A stretch of DNA of 12,356 nucleotides from Mucilaginibacter sp. UBA4741. Lineage in GTDB: Bacteria; Bacteroidota; Bacteroidia; Sphingobacteriales; Sphingobacteriaceae. The DNA lies in contig DHIR01000021.1 of assembly GCA_002403905.1 (NCBI GenBank), forward strand, positions 29,316 to 41,671, in the 5' to 3' direction. Position 1 is the first letter of the stretch. The number at the start of each line of letters is the position of its first letter. A model generated the notes under the pieces. It did not search any database and was not told where the DNA came from. It saw only the letters and a program-made list of their open reading frames with translations. Both the position numbers and the translations under genes were made by a program. Positions 1-5,513 of this stretch are shown one piece after another.

Positions 1-27
1 CATTTGGTAAATTAAACTTTACAAATT

Positions 28-459
28 ATGAAAACACGTTTTTTATTTCCGCATTGGTGTAAATATTGGGGGATAGCTTTATTCCTTGTTAATCAGCCTA
101 TCTTTATCATCAAAAAGATGATGCATGTTCAATTTGACAATAGCGACATCAGTCTTTTTAATGGTTCGCATATTTTTTATATAGCAACCGCATTGTCGAT
201 GGTTATTGGGCTTTTAATGATTGCTTTTTCAAAAGAAAAGATCGAAGATGAACAGATCACACAATTGAGGCTGGACTCATTGCAGTGGGCAATCTGTTTT
301 AATTATTTGGTGTTGATAATCAGCCTTACGTTTACCAAGGGGTATGATGCTATGGATATTCTGAGGGTTAATTTATGGCTGCCGCTGGTATTTTTCATCC
401 TATTGTTTAGATGGAAGCTGTATCGCAATAGCCGGTTGATTAAAGAGGACACGCTATGA
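28..459 (+). CDS. small four-helix integral membrane protein, paired with an XRE regulator
   Basis: A 143-residue protein with four hydrophobic stretches, at about residues 11-29 (weak), 48-68, 87-104 and 112-130, and a charged cytoplasmic-type loop (SKEKIEDEQITQLRLDSLQWA, from residue 68) between the second and third. The tail RNSRLIKEDTL is charged. No signal peptide or catalytic motif is visible. Its last bases overlap the start of the following regulator (ATGA, 456-459), so the two are translationally coupled. From memory, Bacteroidota carry many such pairs of a small membrane protein with an IEDE/LRLxSLQWA loop and a one-domain XRE regulator; the role is not known to me. One inference is that the membrane protein holds or senses for the regulator. 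The start at 28 has only 27 bases of window upstream, where no TAnnTTTG box is seen. Reality of the gene is fairly sure, function is not. Confidence 0.75.
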   Translation: MKTRFLFPHWCKYWGIALFLVNQPIFIIKKMMHVQFDNSDISLFNGSHIFYIATALSMVIGLLMIAFSKEKIEDEQITQLRLDSLQWAICFNYLVLIISLTFTKGYDAMDILRVNLWLPLVFFILLFRWKLYRNSRLIKEDTL

Positions 460-656
460 AAAACAACATCCGTATAGAGCGCGCCATAAAAAACATAACC
501 CAGGCAGATTTGGCCGACCTGATAGGTGTATCGCGCCAAACCATAAATACTATAGAGAGTAACCGGTATGTGCCGTCAACCGTGCTGGCGCTAAAAATTG
601 CGCGGGTATTTGGCAAACCTGTTGAGGATATATTTATCTTAGAAGATACAGATTAA
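456..656 (+). CDS. XRE/Cro-CI family helix-turn-helix regulator, single domain
   Basis: This 66-residue protein is almost entirely one HTH_3 domain. Residues 15-38 (TQADLADLIGVSRQTINTIES) give the classic scaffold: TQxxLA helix, a turn at the G, and the recognition helix SRQTINTIE. The remaining helices (STVLALKIARVFGKPVEDIF) complete the five-helix fold, and only a short acidic tail follows, so there is no separate sensor or dimerisation domain. It belongs to the compact YozG-like group. Its start codon lies inside the end of the preceding membrane-protein gene, and the VOC gene begins 2 bases after its stop, which suggests one transcript. Autoregulation of this small operon is the simplest inference, but I see no clear operator inside the window. 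Confidence 0.88.
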   Translation: MKNNIRIERAIKNITQADLADLIGVSRQTINTIESNRYVPSTVLALKIARVFGKPVEDIFILEDTD

Positions 657-658
657 CT

Positions 659-1075
659 ATGGAGACAAAGACCGCTTTTGCCCCGCTGCTTACCATTAAT
701 AAGGGTGTAACCAATATTGATTTTTACAAAAATGCCTTTGGCGCAGTTGAAAACTGGCGACTGAATAATGATGATGGAACCATGCACGTAGCCGAGTTTA
801 TGATAGACGGTGCCACGTTCCACTTGCACGAAATGATGCCGACAAGCCCCGCAAAGGTAAGCCCCGAGATATTTGATACCAGTACGGTAACTATTGGTTT
901 ATTTACGGCCGATGTACATGGCGTATTCAACCAGGCTATTGCAGCTGGCGCTACCATTATATCGCCGGTTACAGATTACGAATACGGCTACCGCCAGGGC
1001 GAATTGAAAGACCCCTTTGGCCATCATTGGGTAATACAATGCCATATACCCGCATTGCCGGATTGGAAAGGATAG
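659..1075 (+). CDS. VOC-superfamily protein, PhnB/glyoxalase-like
   Basis: A 138-residue protein with the two beta-alpha-beta-beta-beta modules of the vicinal oxygen chelate fold. Module one runs from about residue 8 (APLLTINKGVTNIDFYKNAFGA) to FMIDGATFHLHE, module two from STVTIGLFTADVHGV to GELKDPFGHHWVIQCH. The DPFGHxWxI ending is the hallmark of the PhnB-like branch. Possible metal ligands are His43, Glu114 and His122, inferred by analogy. Proteins of this branch are annotated as glyoxalase or bleomycin-resistance related, but few have a known substrate, so I assign none. The start follows the regulator's stop by two bases, so it is likely the third gene of the same transcript. No terminator follows it; the next 41 bases are AT-rich. 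Confidence 0.87.
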   Translation: METKTAFAPLLTINKGVTNIDFYKNAFGAVENWRLNNDDGTMHVAEFMIDGATFHLHEMMPTSPAKVSPEIFDTSTVTIGLFTADVHGVFNQAIAAGATIISPVTDYEYGYRQGELKDPFGHHWVIQCHIPALPDWKG

Positions 1076-1116
1076 TTGATAATATTAAATTTAAATTCAT
1101 TTTTTAAATCGATTAT

Positions 1117-1272
1117 ATGGAAGCCGAAAACAAAGAAAACAGCTTGTCCCTAAATGATAAAACAATACCTGATTGGCAAATTGAGTTAATAAAAAAAGAA
1201 TTGAAAAACATTGCTGATTGCAAAACAGAGTTAGTAGAATGGAGTTGTGCAAAAAAACAATTCAAAGCCTAA
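1117..1272 (+). CDS. 51-residue orphan ORF resembling the tail of an addiction-module antitoxin
   Basis: An ATG at 1117 opens a 51-codon frame ending at TAA 1270-1272. The protein is hydrophilic and lysine/glutamate rich ([12 protein letters not shown] at the start). Residues from about 17 on ([18 protein letters not shown], then [12 protein letters not shown]) follow the IPxWQ-x-lengthy-helix-x-W/D-x-A/VK pattern that I associate with the C-terminal half of Bacteroidota putative addiction-module components. That similarity is from memory and is moderate. The usual N-terminal half of about 25-30 residues is missing and no RelE/ParE-like toxin follows; trmD starts 38 bases after its stop, and the trmD -7 box lies between. 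It could be a decayed antitoxin, a real small protein, or chance. The AT-rich start region (tcgattatatgg) is of the usual Bacteroidota kind. Confidence 0.45.
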   Translation: MEAENKENSLSLNDKTIPDWQIELIKKELKNIADCKTELVEWSCAKKQFKA

Positions 1273-1297
1273 TCACCAATCTCTAATCACTATTTTC

Positions 1298-1305
1298 TAC
1301 CTTTG
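1298..1305 (+). promoter_or_regulatory. candidate -7 box TACCTTTG for trmD
   Basis: TACCTTTG matches the Bacteroidota TAnnTTTG -7 consensus exactly. Its last base is five positions before the trmD ATG at 1310, so transcription would begin at or within a base or two of the start codon, giving a leaderless message. No TTTG or TTG is found at the usual 17-23 base spacing upstream, so the -33 half is weak or absent. Confidence 0.5.
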
Positions 1306-1309
1306 CCCC

Positions 1310-1981
1310 ATGCGTTTTGATATCATTACTGTATTGCCCGGTTTGTTAGAAAGCCCTTTTGCTCATTCTATTTTACAACGTGCGCAAAAAAAAGGCATTG
1401 CCGAAATTGTAGTACATAACCTGCGCGAGTACTCGACAGGTAAACAAAAAAGTGTTGACGATTATCCGTATGGTGGCGGCAGTGGGATGGTTATGACCAT
1501 TGAGCCATTTGCCAAATGTATTGAAGCCTTAAAAGCCAAGCGTGATTATGATGAAATAATATTCATGTCGCCTGATGGAGAAACGCTTAACCAGTCTATA
1601 GCTAACCAGCTATCTATCAAAACAAATATTATTATACTTTGCGGCCACTATAAAGGGATTGACCAACGCATACGCGACATATTTGTTACCCGCGAAATAT
1701 CGATCGGGGATTATGTGCTTTCCGGCGGCGAATTGCCTGCTGCTATTGTAGTTGACGCGGTAGTGCGGTTGATACCCGGTGTATTATCTGATGAAACATC
1801 GGCCCTGTCTGACTCTTTCCAGGATGGCTTGCTGGACGCGCCAGTTTACACTCGCCCGGCCGATTGGAACGGCCATAAAGTGCCCGATATATTATTAAGC
1901 GGCAACACACCCGAAATTGAAAAATGGCGCTTTGAGCAAGCGGTAGAGCGTACCAAGCAACGCAGGCCGGACATTATGTAG
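1310..1981 (+). CDS. trmD: tRNA (guanine-37-N1)-methyltransferase TrmD
   Basis: TrmD uses S-adenosylmethionine to methylate G37 next to the anticodon in tRNAs reading CNN and some other codons, preventing +1 frameshifting. The 223-residue length from this start is close to the family norm. It begins with the family opening [11 protein letters not shown]. The SAM-binding trefoil knot of the SPOUT fold is seen as YGGGSGM (54-60), GHYKGIDQR (112-120) and [11 protein letters not shown] (131-141), and the linker to the C-terminal tRNA-binding domain as [12 protein letters not shown] (172-183). A frame open to an ATG at 1247 would add 21 residues with no family match, so I choose 1310, which also sits just after the -7 box. 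The stop codon lies at the edge of a palindromic repeat. rplS follows, but 174 bases away, so co-transcription is uncertain. Confidence 0.97.
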   Translation: MRFDIITVLPGLLESPFAHSILQRAQKKGIAEIVVHNLREYSTGKQKSVDDYPYGGGSGMVMTIEPFAKCIEALKAKRDYDEIIFMSPDGETLNQSIANQLSIKTNIIILCGHYKGIDQRIRDIFVTREISIGDYVLSGGELPAAIVVDAVVRLIPGVLSDETSALSDSFQDGLLDAPVYTRPADWNGHKVPDILLSGNTPEIEKWRFEQAVERTKQRRPDIM

Positions 1982-2001
1982 AGACGCAATACTTTGCGTC
2001 T
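1982..2001 (+). repeat. palindromic repeat directly after the trmD stop
   Basis: AGACGCAA (1982-1989) and TTGCGTCT (1994-2001) form a perfect 8-bp stem with a four-base loop (tact). I recall GTAGAGACGCAA-type palindromes as widespread dispersed repeats in Bacteroidota; here GTAG at 1978-1981, the last base of the final sense codon plus the stop, reads as the outer part of that left arm, while the right arm diverges (GTCTTTG). No T-run follows, so it is a poor intrinsic terminator, although it could slow 3' decay. Confidence 0.65.
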
Positions 2002-2114
2002 GTCTTTGCGCCTAGTGGGTTATATTTCCTTTCATTTTTGTTAACAAAAAACAAATTGTGGAATTTTTTAAAATGCACTTTTAATTTCGAAAAATAATCC
2101 CTATAATTGCAATC

Positions 2115-2137
2115 CGATTTTTACGGTTTAAAAATCG
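2115..2137 (+). promoter_or_regulatory. hairpin in the rplS leader
   Basis: CGATTTTT (2115-2122) and AAAAATCG (2130-2137) pair perfectly over 8 bp around a seven-base loop (acggttt), ending 18 bases before the rplS ATG. A TATAATTG sequence at 2102-2109, one mismatch from TAnnTTTG, lies just upstream and could be the -7 box, which would place the hairpin at the very 5' end of the message. It may be a stability element or an L19-binding autoregulatory leader; this is inference from position only. Confidence 0.4.
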
Positions 2138-2155
2138 CGTTTAGAGCTTAAAATC

Positions 2156-2503
2156 ATGGATTTAGTAAAATTTGTAGAAGAGCAAACAGTAACAATTAAC
2201 AAGTTTCCGTCATTTAAAGCGGGTGATACTGTAAGTGTTCATTATAAAATTAAAGAAGGAACCAAGGAACGTATCCAGGTTTACCAAGGTGTGGTTATCC
2301 AACGTAACAGTGTTGGTGTGTCTGAAACATTTACCGTACGTAAAGTTTCAAACGGAATAGGCGTTGAGCGTATTTTCCCTGCCAACTCACCAAATATTGA
2401 TAAATTAGAAGTTAACAGCCACGGTAAAGTACGTCGCTCTAAACTATACTACCTGCGTGCCCTTACAGGTAAAGCAGCTCGTATCAAATCAAAAAGAGTT
2501 TAA
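2156..2503 (+). CDS. rplS: 50S ribosomal protein L19
   Basis: L19 is a small basic protein of the large subunit that sits at the subunit interface and contributes to bridges with the 30S subunit. The 115-residue length is standard. Recognisable family segments are [20 protein letters not shown] (20-39), [11 protein letters not shown] (41-51), [18 protein letters not shown] (58-75) and the basic tail [23 protein letters not shown]. The start is the only sensible one and has an A-rich upstream region (gcttaaaatcATG) without Shine-Dalgarno, usual for the phylum. It is followed 42 bases later by a strong intrinsic terminator. It keeps company with trmD, as in many bacteria, but rpsP and rimM are absent from the window. 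Confidence 0.98.
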   Translation: MDLVKFVEEQTVTINKFPSFKAGDTVSVHYKIKEGTKERIQVYQGVVIQRNSVGVSETFTVRKVSNGIGVERIFPANSPNIDKLEVNSHGKVRRSKLYYLRALTGKAARIKSKRV

Positions 2504-2545
2504 GCCGCATAACCCCCTGAAAGGGAAATTAAGAGGTAACAATAT

Positions 2546-2580
2546 AAAAGCCTTTCTTGCAAAACAAGGAAGGCTTTTTT
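2546..2580 (+). terminator. intrinsic terminator of rplS
   Basis: AAAAGCCTTTCTTG (2546-2559) pairs with CAAGGAAGGCTTTT (2565-2578) around a five-base loop, and the T-run extends to 2580. The only non-Watson-Crick position is T2555 with G2569, a U-G wobble if transcribed on the plus strand but an A-C mismatch on the other, which supports use by rplS. Confidence 0.88.
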
Positions 2581-2603
2581 GTGGGCCTGATTTAACCCTT
2601 TTT

Positions 2604-2678
2604 GTCATTTCGAACGGTAGTGAGAAATCTATACATGCGCAAATAGCAATTGTATAGATTCCTCATTTTAGTCGTGAC
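2604..2678. repeat. REP-like dispersed palindromic element
   Basis: Inner arms TGAGAAATCTATAC (2621-2634) and GTATAGATTCCTCA (2652-2665) pair at 13 of 14 positions around a 17-base loop, and outer GTCA (2604-2607) and TGAC (2675-2678) close the element. The left part, GTCATTTCGAACGGTAGTGA, followed by GAAATCTATAC, is a signature I recognise from large families of dispersed repeats in Sphingobacteriaceae and relatives. It has no coding capacity and lies between the convergent terminators of rplS and psd. Confidence 0.72.
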
Positions 2679-2687
2679 AGCGTGCAC

Positions 2688-2721
2688 AAACAAGGAATAG
2701 CCAACCGACTATCCCTTGTTT
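2688..2721 (-). terminator. intrinsic terminator of the psd operon
   Basis: AAACAAGGAATAG (2688-2700) and CTATCCCTTGTTT (2709-2721) are inverted repeats of 13 bp with one odd pair and an eight-base loop. Read on the minus strand the odd pair is a G-U wobble, on the plus strand an A-C mismatch, so the hairpin fits a minus-strand transcript. It lies 38 bases beyond the psd stop. The T-tract (TTTGT on the minus strand) is short. Confidence 0.65.
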
Positions 2722-2736
2722 AGATATCTATAACTG

Positions 2737-2761
2737 CTCCCCTTTCAGGGGGCAGGGGGCT
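2737..2761. repeat. G/C-rich dispersed repeat abutting the psd stop (copy 1)
   Basis: The 25 bases starting CTCCCCTTTCAGGGGG and ending GCAGGGGGCT match, with a few changes, the 26-base element at 9267-9292 inside murF. The element contains a CCCCTTTnAGGGGG hairpin core. On the minus strand it begins AGCCCC, and those first two bases complete the psd stop codon TAG. A 13-base inverted partial copy, CCCCCTGAAAGGG, lies at 2513-2525 just after rplS. Confidence 0.7.
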
Positions 2762-3431
2762 ATGCAGGCAGTTCTGCTATTACAGTAACTCCGCCTTTAA
2801 CAACCTCGCCAATTTCTACGTTTATTTTTGAGCCTAGTGGTAAAAACAAATCAACCCTTGAGCCAAATTTAATGAACCCAAACTGATCGCCTTGCTCAAC
2901 CTTATCACCCTCTTTTACATACCAAACAATACGGCGGGCCAAAGCGCCTGCAATTTGCCTGTATAGTACCGGTGTGCCTGCGCTGTTCTCTGTAACAACG
3001 GTGGTACGCTCATTTTCGGTTGATGATTTTGGGTGCCAGGCTACCAAATATTTGCCCGGATGATATTTAAAATATTTAACCACGCCACTTATTGGGTTGC
3101 GGTTAACATGCACGTTTATGGGCGACATGAAAACAGAGATCTGTATGCGTTTATCTTTTAGATATTCGGTTTCGGTGGTTTCTTCAATCACTACCACCTT
3201 GCCGTCTGCAGGGCATAGTACAACTTTATCATCCTGCGTAATATCAAAATGAGGGTTGCGGAAAAACTGCACAATGATTACAAACAGCGCGAATGATAGG
3301 ATGTAAATTATCCATTTTATAAAAATTGCCTGGGGGAAGTAAAACTGAATGGCTGCATTTAAAACAAAGATGAATAAGATACACAGCGCAAGCGAGGTAT
3401 ATCCCTCTTTGTGGAAAGTCATTTTTTTCAT
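2760..3431 (-). CDS. psd: phosphatidylserine decarboxylase proenzyme
   Basis: Psd decarboxylates phosphatidylserine to phosphatidylethanolamine at the inner membrane, using a pyruvoyl group made by self-cleavage. The 223-residue length is that of the short PSD-A class. Two membrane segments (about 12-31 and 37-56) precede the catalytic part. The likely triad is Asp76 (CPADGKV), His108 (NVHVNRNP) and Ser191 in FIKFGSRVDLFLP; cleavage would fall between Gly190 and Ser191, with GSR in place of the GST of long-type enzymes, as usual for this class. ENER at 139-142 is also typical. It starts 10 bases after the cdsA stop. A second ATG at codon 4 is a possible start. The stop codon is completed by a dispersed repeat, but the protein appears to be of normal length. 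Confidence 0.95.
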   Translation of the reverse strand: MKKMTFHKEGYTSLALCILFIFVLNAAIQFYFPQAIFIKWIIYILSFALFVIIVQFFRNPHFDITQDDKVVLCPADGKVVVIEETTETEYLKDKRIQISVFMSPINVHVNRNPISGVVKYFKYHPGKYLVAWHPKSSTENERTTVVTENSAGTPVLYRQIAGALARRIVWYVKEGDKVEQGDQFGFIKFGSRVDLFLPLGSKINVEIGEVVKGGVTVIAELPA

Positions 3432-3441
3432 AAAGGCAAAA

Positions 3442-4248
3442 TTACGAATTTACAATGAAGTATAGATAAGCATATACAATTGGCGCGGCAATTAATAATC
3501 CATCAAATCGGTCCAGCAGTCCGCCATGGCCCGGCAATATGCCGCCCGAGTCTTTAACATCAATGCTGCGTTTAAACATAGATTCTATCAGATCGCCTGT
3601 GGTGCCAAAGCAACTGATGAGTACGCCTATCCATATCCAATGTTCCAAAGATATATCGGTATAATATAAACTGATGATATAAGCTGCTAATGCAGTGATC
3701 AATATACCACCGATTAAACCTTCCCATGTTTTTTTAGGCGAATGGCGCTCGAATAACTTAGTACGGCCAAATTTACTGCCTACCAAATACGCCCCTGTAT
3801 CATTGGCCCAAAGCAACAGCAAAAATGCCATCGGGAAATGAAAGTTAAACGTACCGCCAACGTAAGCCAGCGCATGAAAAAATGTAAAAGGTATAATAGT
3901 AAATATCAGCCCTAAATATGTGTAAGCAATATTGGTAAAGGGCGAGGCGTGTTTTTTAAATAACTCCTGTATAAATACGGCGCTTAATGTAATTGGCAGC
4001 AAGAATATTAGTTTATGATAATCAGAATTATAAGTAACCAATGCGAAAACGATGTATATGAAAGCGCCGTTTAAAAGGCCGGTTAGTTTATCGGGTTTAA
4101 TGCCGGCTTGCTTTACCAGGCCATAAAACTCCCACAAAGCAAAACCGCTTAACAATAAATAAAACACCCCGAATACATAATGATCCAGTAAAACGGAGGC
4201 GAGCATCACAATAATAAAAAAGAAGCCCGTTATGGCACGAATTTTCAT
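3442..4248 (-). CDS. cdsA: phosphatidate cytidylyltransferase (CDP-diacylglycerol synthase)
   Basis: CdsA joins CTP and phosphatidic acid to give CDP-diacylglycerol, the precursor of all phospholipids. The 268-residue protein is mostly membrane, with about seven or eight hydrophobic helices. The family signature is complete near the C-terminus: S223-x-FKR, KDSGG (232-236), LPGHGGLLDRFD (238-249), with the metal- and CTP-binding acidic residues. A SPKKTWEG stretch (170-177) is also characteristic. The gene is 88 bases downstream of the DUF2007 gene and 10 bases upstream of psd; no CAAAnnTA (minus-strand -7 box) is seen in the 88-base gap, so it probably depends on the upstream promoter. The phosphatidylserine synthase that links CdsA to Psd is not in the window. 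Confidence 0.96.
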   Translation of the reverse strand: MKIRAITGFFFIIVMLASVLLDHYVFGVFYLLLSGFALWEFYGLVKQAGIKPDKLTGLLNGAFIYIVFALVTYNSDYHKLIFLLPITLSAVFIQELFKKHASPFTNIAYTYLGLIFTIIPFTFFHALAYVGGTFNFHFPMAFLLLLWANDTGAYLVGSKFGRTKLFERHSPKKTWEGLIGGILITALAAYIISLYYTDISLEHWIWIGVLISCFGTTGDLIESMFKRSIDVKDSGGILPGHGGLLDRFDGLLIAAPIVYAYLYFIVNS

Positions 4249-4276
4249 TGGTATATTTGTTTTTTAATGGTAATGA

Positions 4277-4325
4277 AGCTATCATGAGCTGGATTTATTT
4301 TGGTTTTTAAGCGATAGCTCATGAT
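4277..4325 (-). repeat. overlapping inverted repeats in the DUF2007-cdsA spacer
   Basis: ATCATGAGCT (4281-4290) is perfectly repeated inverted as AGCTCATGAT (4316-4325). A second pair, AGCTATC (4277-4283) and GATAGCT (4313-4319), shares bases with the first, so the two stems exclude one another. The element lies in the only sizeable gap of the minus-strand operon, 28 bases before the cdsA start. No T-run follows, so it is not a plain terminator. It may be an RNA processing or switching structure, or just a decayed repeat. Confidence 0.45.
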
Positions 4326-4336
4326 GGTCTCATACT

Positions 4337-4543
4337 TTAAAGTTGGTTCAGGATCATTAGTTCAATAGCGGTACTAAAATCCTGTTGGTGTATATAAACC
4401 TCAACATCGCCAGAATCGCGGTGTGATGAAGCTTGTTTATTTAATAATACCGCATCAATTTGGTGCTCGCACAGCACCTGTTTTACAATTTCTGATTGGT
4501 AAAAATCAGTCGAAGCAAAAATCTTGATCCAGTTCTTCTCCAT
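4337..4543 (-). CDS. DUF2007 family protein (putative signal-transducing, ACT/PII-like fold)
   Basis: From the ATG at 4543 the product is 68 residues, starting MEKNWIKIFAS. It shows the DUF2007 pattern: a KIF/STDF-type beta strand, an AE/SEIVKQVLCEHQIDAVLLNKQ alpha-beta unit, and EVYIHQQDFSTAIELM at the end. These proteins are annotated as putative signal-transducing proteins on fold grounds alone; the ligand is unknown. A longer frame reaches 4612 but would overlap the CPBP gene by 68 bases and add 23 cysteine-rich residues without family match, so I chose the internal start. That start leaves a one-base gap after the CPBP stop codon, a strong sign of coupling. In related genomes this gene commonly sits beside cdsA and a CPBP gene, as I recall. 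Confidence 0.85.
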   Translation of the reverse strand: MEKNWIKIFASTDFYQSEIVKQVLCEHQIDAVLLNKQASSHRDSGDVEVYIHQQDFSTAIELMILNQL

Positions 4544-4544
4544 T

Positions 4545-5471
4545 TTATAATATGGGCATTTTTTGCTTGCCCGTTGCGATAATACGGTACAGATACAACA
4601 AAAATAAAACAATTATCAGGCTAAAAAGGTAGCTGCCATAATTAAATATATGCTGATCATCCGGGTTAACCTTTATCATTTTATTTTGATACAGGTAACT
4701 TACAATAACGGCGGTGCCATTATTAATAAAATGCGCCCATACGGCCGGCCACACACTGCCGCTCCAAACCACAAAATAACCAAATAGCACACCCAGGAAC
4801 ATCCGCGGTAAAAAGCCAAAAAACTCCATGTGGAAAGCGCTGAATAATGCTGCGGTTATCCATACAGCAGCATGCGCGTTGTTTGTCCATTTGGTAAAAA
4901 TGGTTTGTATGCATCCCCTAAACATAAACTCTTCAACAATAGCGGTAAGCAGGCCAACCACTACCAGCTTAAATATCATGCTGCTAATGGTTTTCATTTG
5001 CAGTAATACCGCGGTTAGTTTTTCGGCCTGGTTCTCGGTTTCGCGCATCCATCTTTGCAATCCATCTAAAAAATGTGGAAATACCATTTTTTGATTAAAA
5101 TTGCTCAAGCACTCAATTAATGGGGTAGATATTACCATCACACAAAAAACAATAACCCATAACAACGCCGGGAACTTAAACGAGGGCCTTATATATTGCT
5201 GCGGATCTTTTACCACCCAAATGGCGAAAATAAGCGATGCGGCTATAATTGGTATTGTTGTACTAATAATTTGCAGCACCCACAAAGCATTAACTGTAGC
5301 GGGGCTAGCCAGGTTAAGCCGGGCAATATCCATTAACGCATCCACCCCATACAAGGCAATAACAGCGGCGGCCCCAATTAAATAGCCCCCGCCAATAACA
5401 CCTATAGTTATGGCAATAAAAATTACAAATTGTAGGGACGGATGATAGTGTTTATTAGCGATTAATGTCAT
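4545..5471 (-). CDS. CPBP-family intramembrane protease (CAAX/Abi-like)
   Basis: A 308-residue multi-pass membrane protein. The CPBP (Pfam Abi, Rce1-like) motifs are in order: EEFMFRG with Glu180-Glu181 and Arg185, His214 in FSAFHMEFFGFLPRMFLG, and HFINN with His247 and Asn250-251. These form the membrane-embedded glutamate/histidine site of type II CAAX endopeptidases. Around eight hydrophobic segments are visible, including 14-42, 65-86, 102-120 and 280-298. No CAAX-bearing substrate is known in such bacteria, so the substrate is open. A longer frame starts at 5525 but would overlap the divergent dusB; the ATG at 5471 (MTLIANKHYHPSLQF) is preferred. It is the first gene of the minus-strand operon. 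A TATCTTTA at 5509-5502, one base off TAnnTTTG, could be its -7 box. Confidence 0.9.
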   Translation of the reverse strand: MTLIANKHYHPSLQFVIFIAITIGVIGGGYLIGAAAVIALYGVDALMDIARLNLASPATVNALWVLQIISTTIPIIAASLIFAIWVVKDPQQYIRPSFKFPALLWVIVFCVMVISTPLIECLSNFNQKMVFPHFLDGLQRWMRETENQAEKLTAVLLQMKTISSMIFKLVVVGLLTAIVEEFMFRGCIQTIFTKWTNNAHAAVWITAALFSAFHMEFFGFLPRMFLGVLFGYFVVWSGSVWPAVWAHFINNGTAVIVSYLYQNKMIKVNPDDQHIFNYGSYLFSLIIVLFLLYLYRIIATGKQKMPIL

Positions 5472-5486
5472 TTGGCTTAAAAATTG

Positions 5487-5494
5487 TACTTTTG
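5487..5494 (+). promoter_or_regulatory. candidate -7 box TACTTTTG for dusB
   Basis: TACTTTTG fits TAnnTTTG exactly and ends 19 bases before the dusB ATG, within the 42-base divergent spacer shared with the CPBP gene. A TTTG at 5471-5474 is only 12 bases upstream, too close for a normal -33 element, so only the -7 half is supported. Confidence 0.5.
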
Positions 5495-5513
5495 TAGCGC
5501 TTAAAGATAAGCC

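Noticed and set aside
1076..1116. Terminator after the VOC gene
   Set aside because: The AT-rich spacer has no stem of useful length.
1247..1309. N-terminal extension of TrmD by 21 residues
   Set aside because: No match to the TrmD family start, overlaps the small ORF, and lies upstream of the -7 box.
2457..2657. 66-codon plus frame overlapping the end of rplS
   Set aside because: It runs through the rplS terminator and the REP-like element, so it is a chance frame.
4544..4612. 23-residue N-terminal extension of the DUF2007 protein
   Set aside because: Overlaps the CPBP gene in another frame and has no family match; the start at 4543 leaves a one-base gap.
4828..5385. Plus-strand frames opposite the CPBP gene
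   Set aside because: Shadows of a hydrophobic coding sequence on the minus strand, with no recognisable domain.
5471..5474. TTTG as a -33 element for dusB
   Set aside because: Only 12 bases from the -7 box, too short for the usual 17-23 base spacing; the same holds for TTTG at 6597-6600 before apaG.
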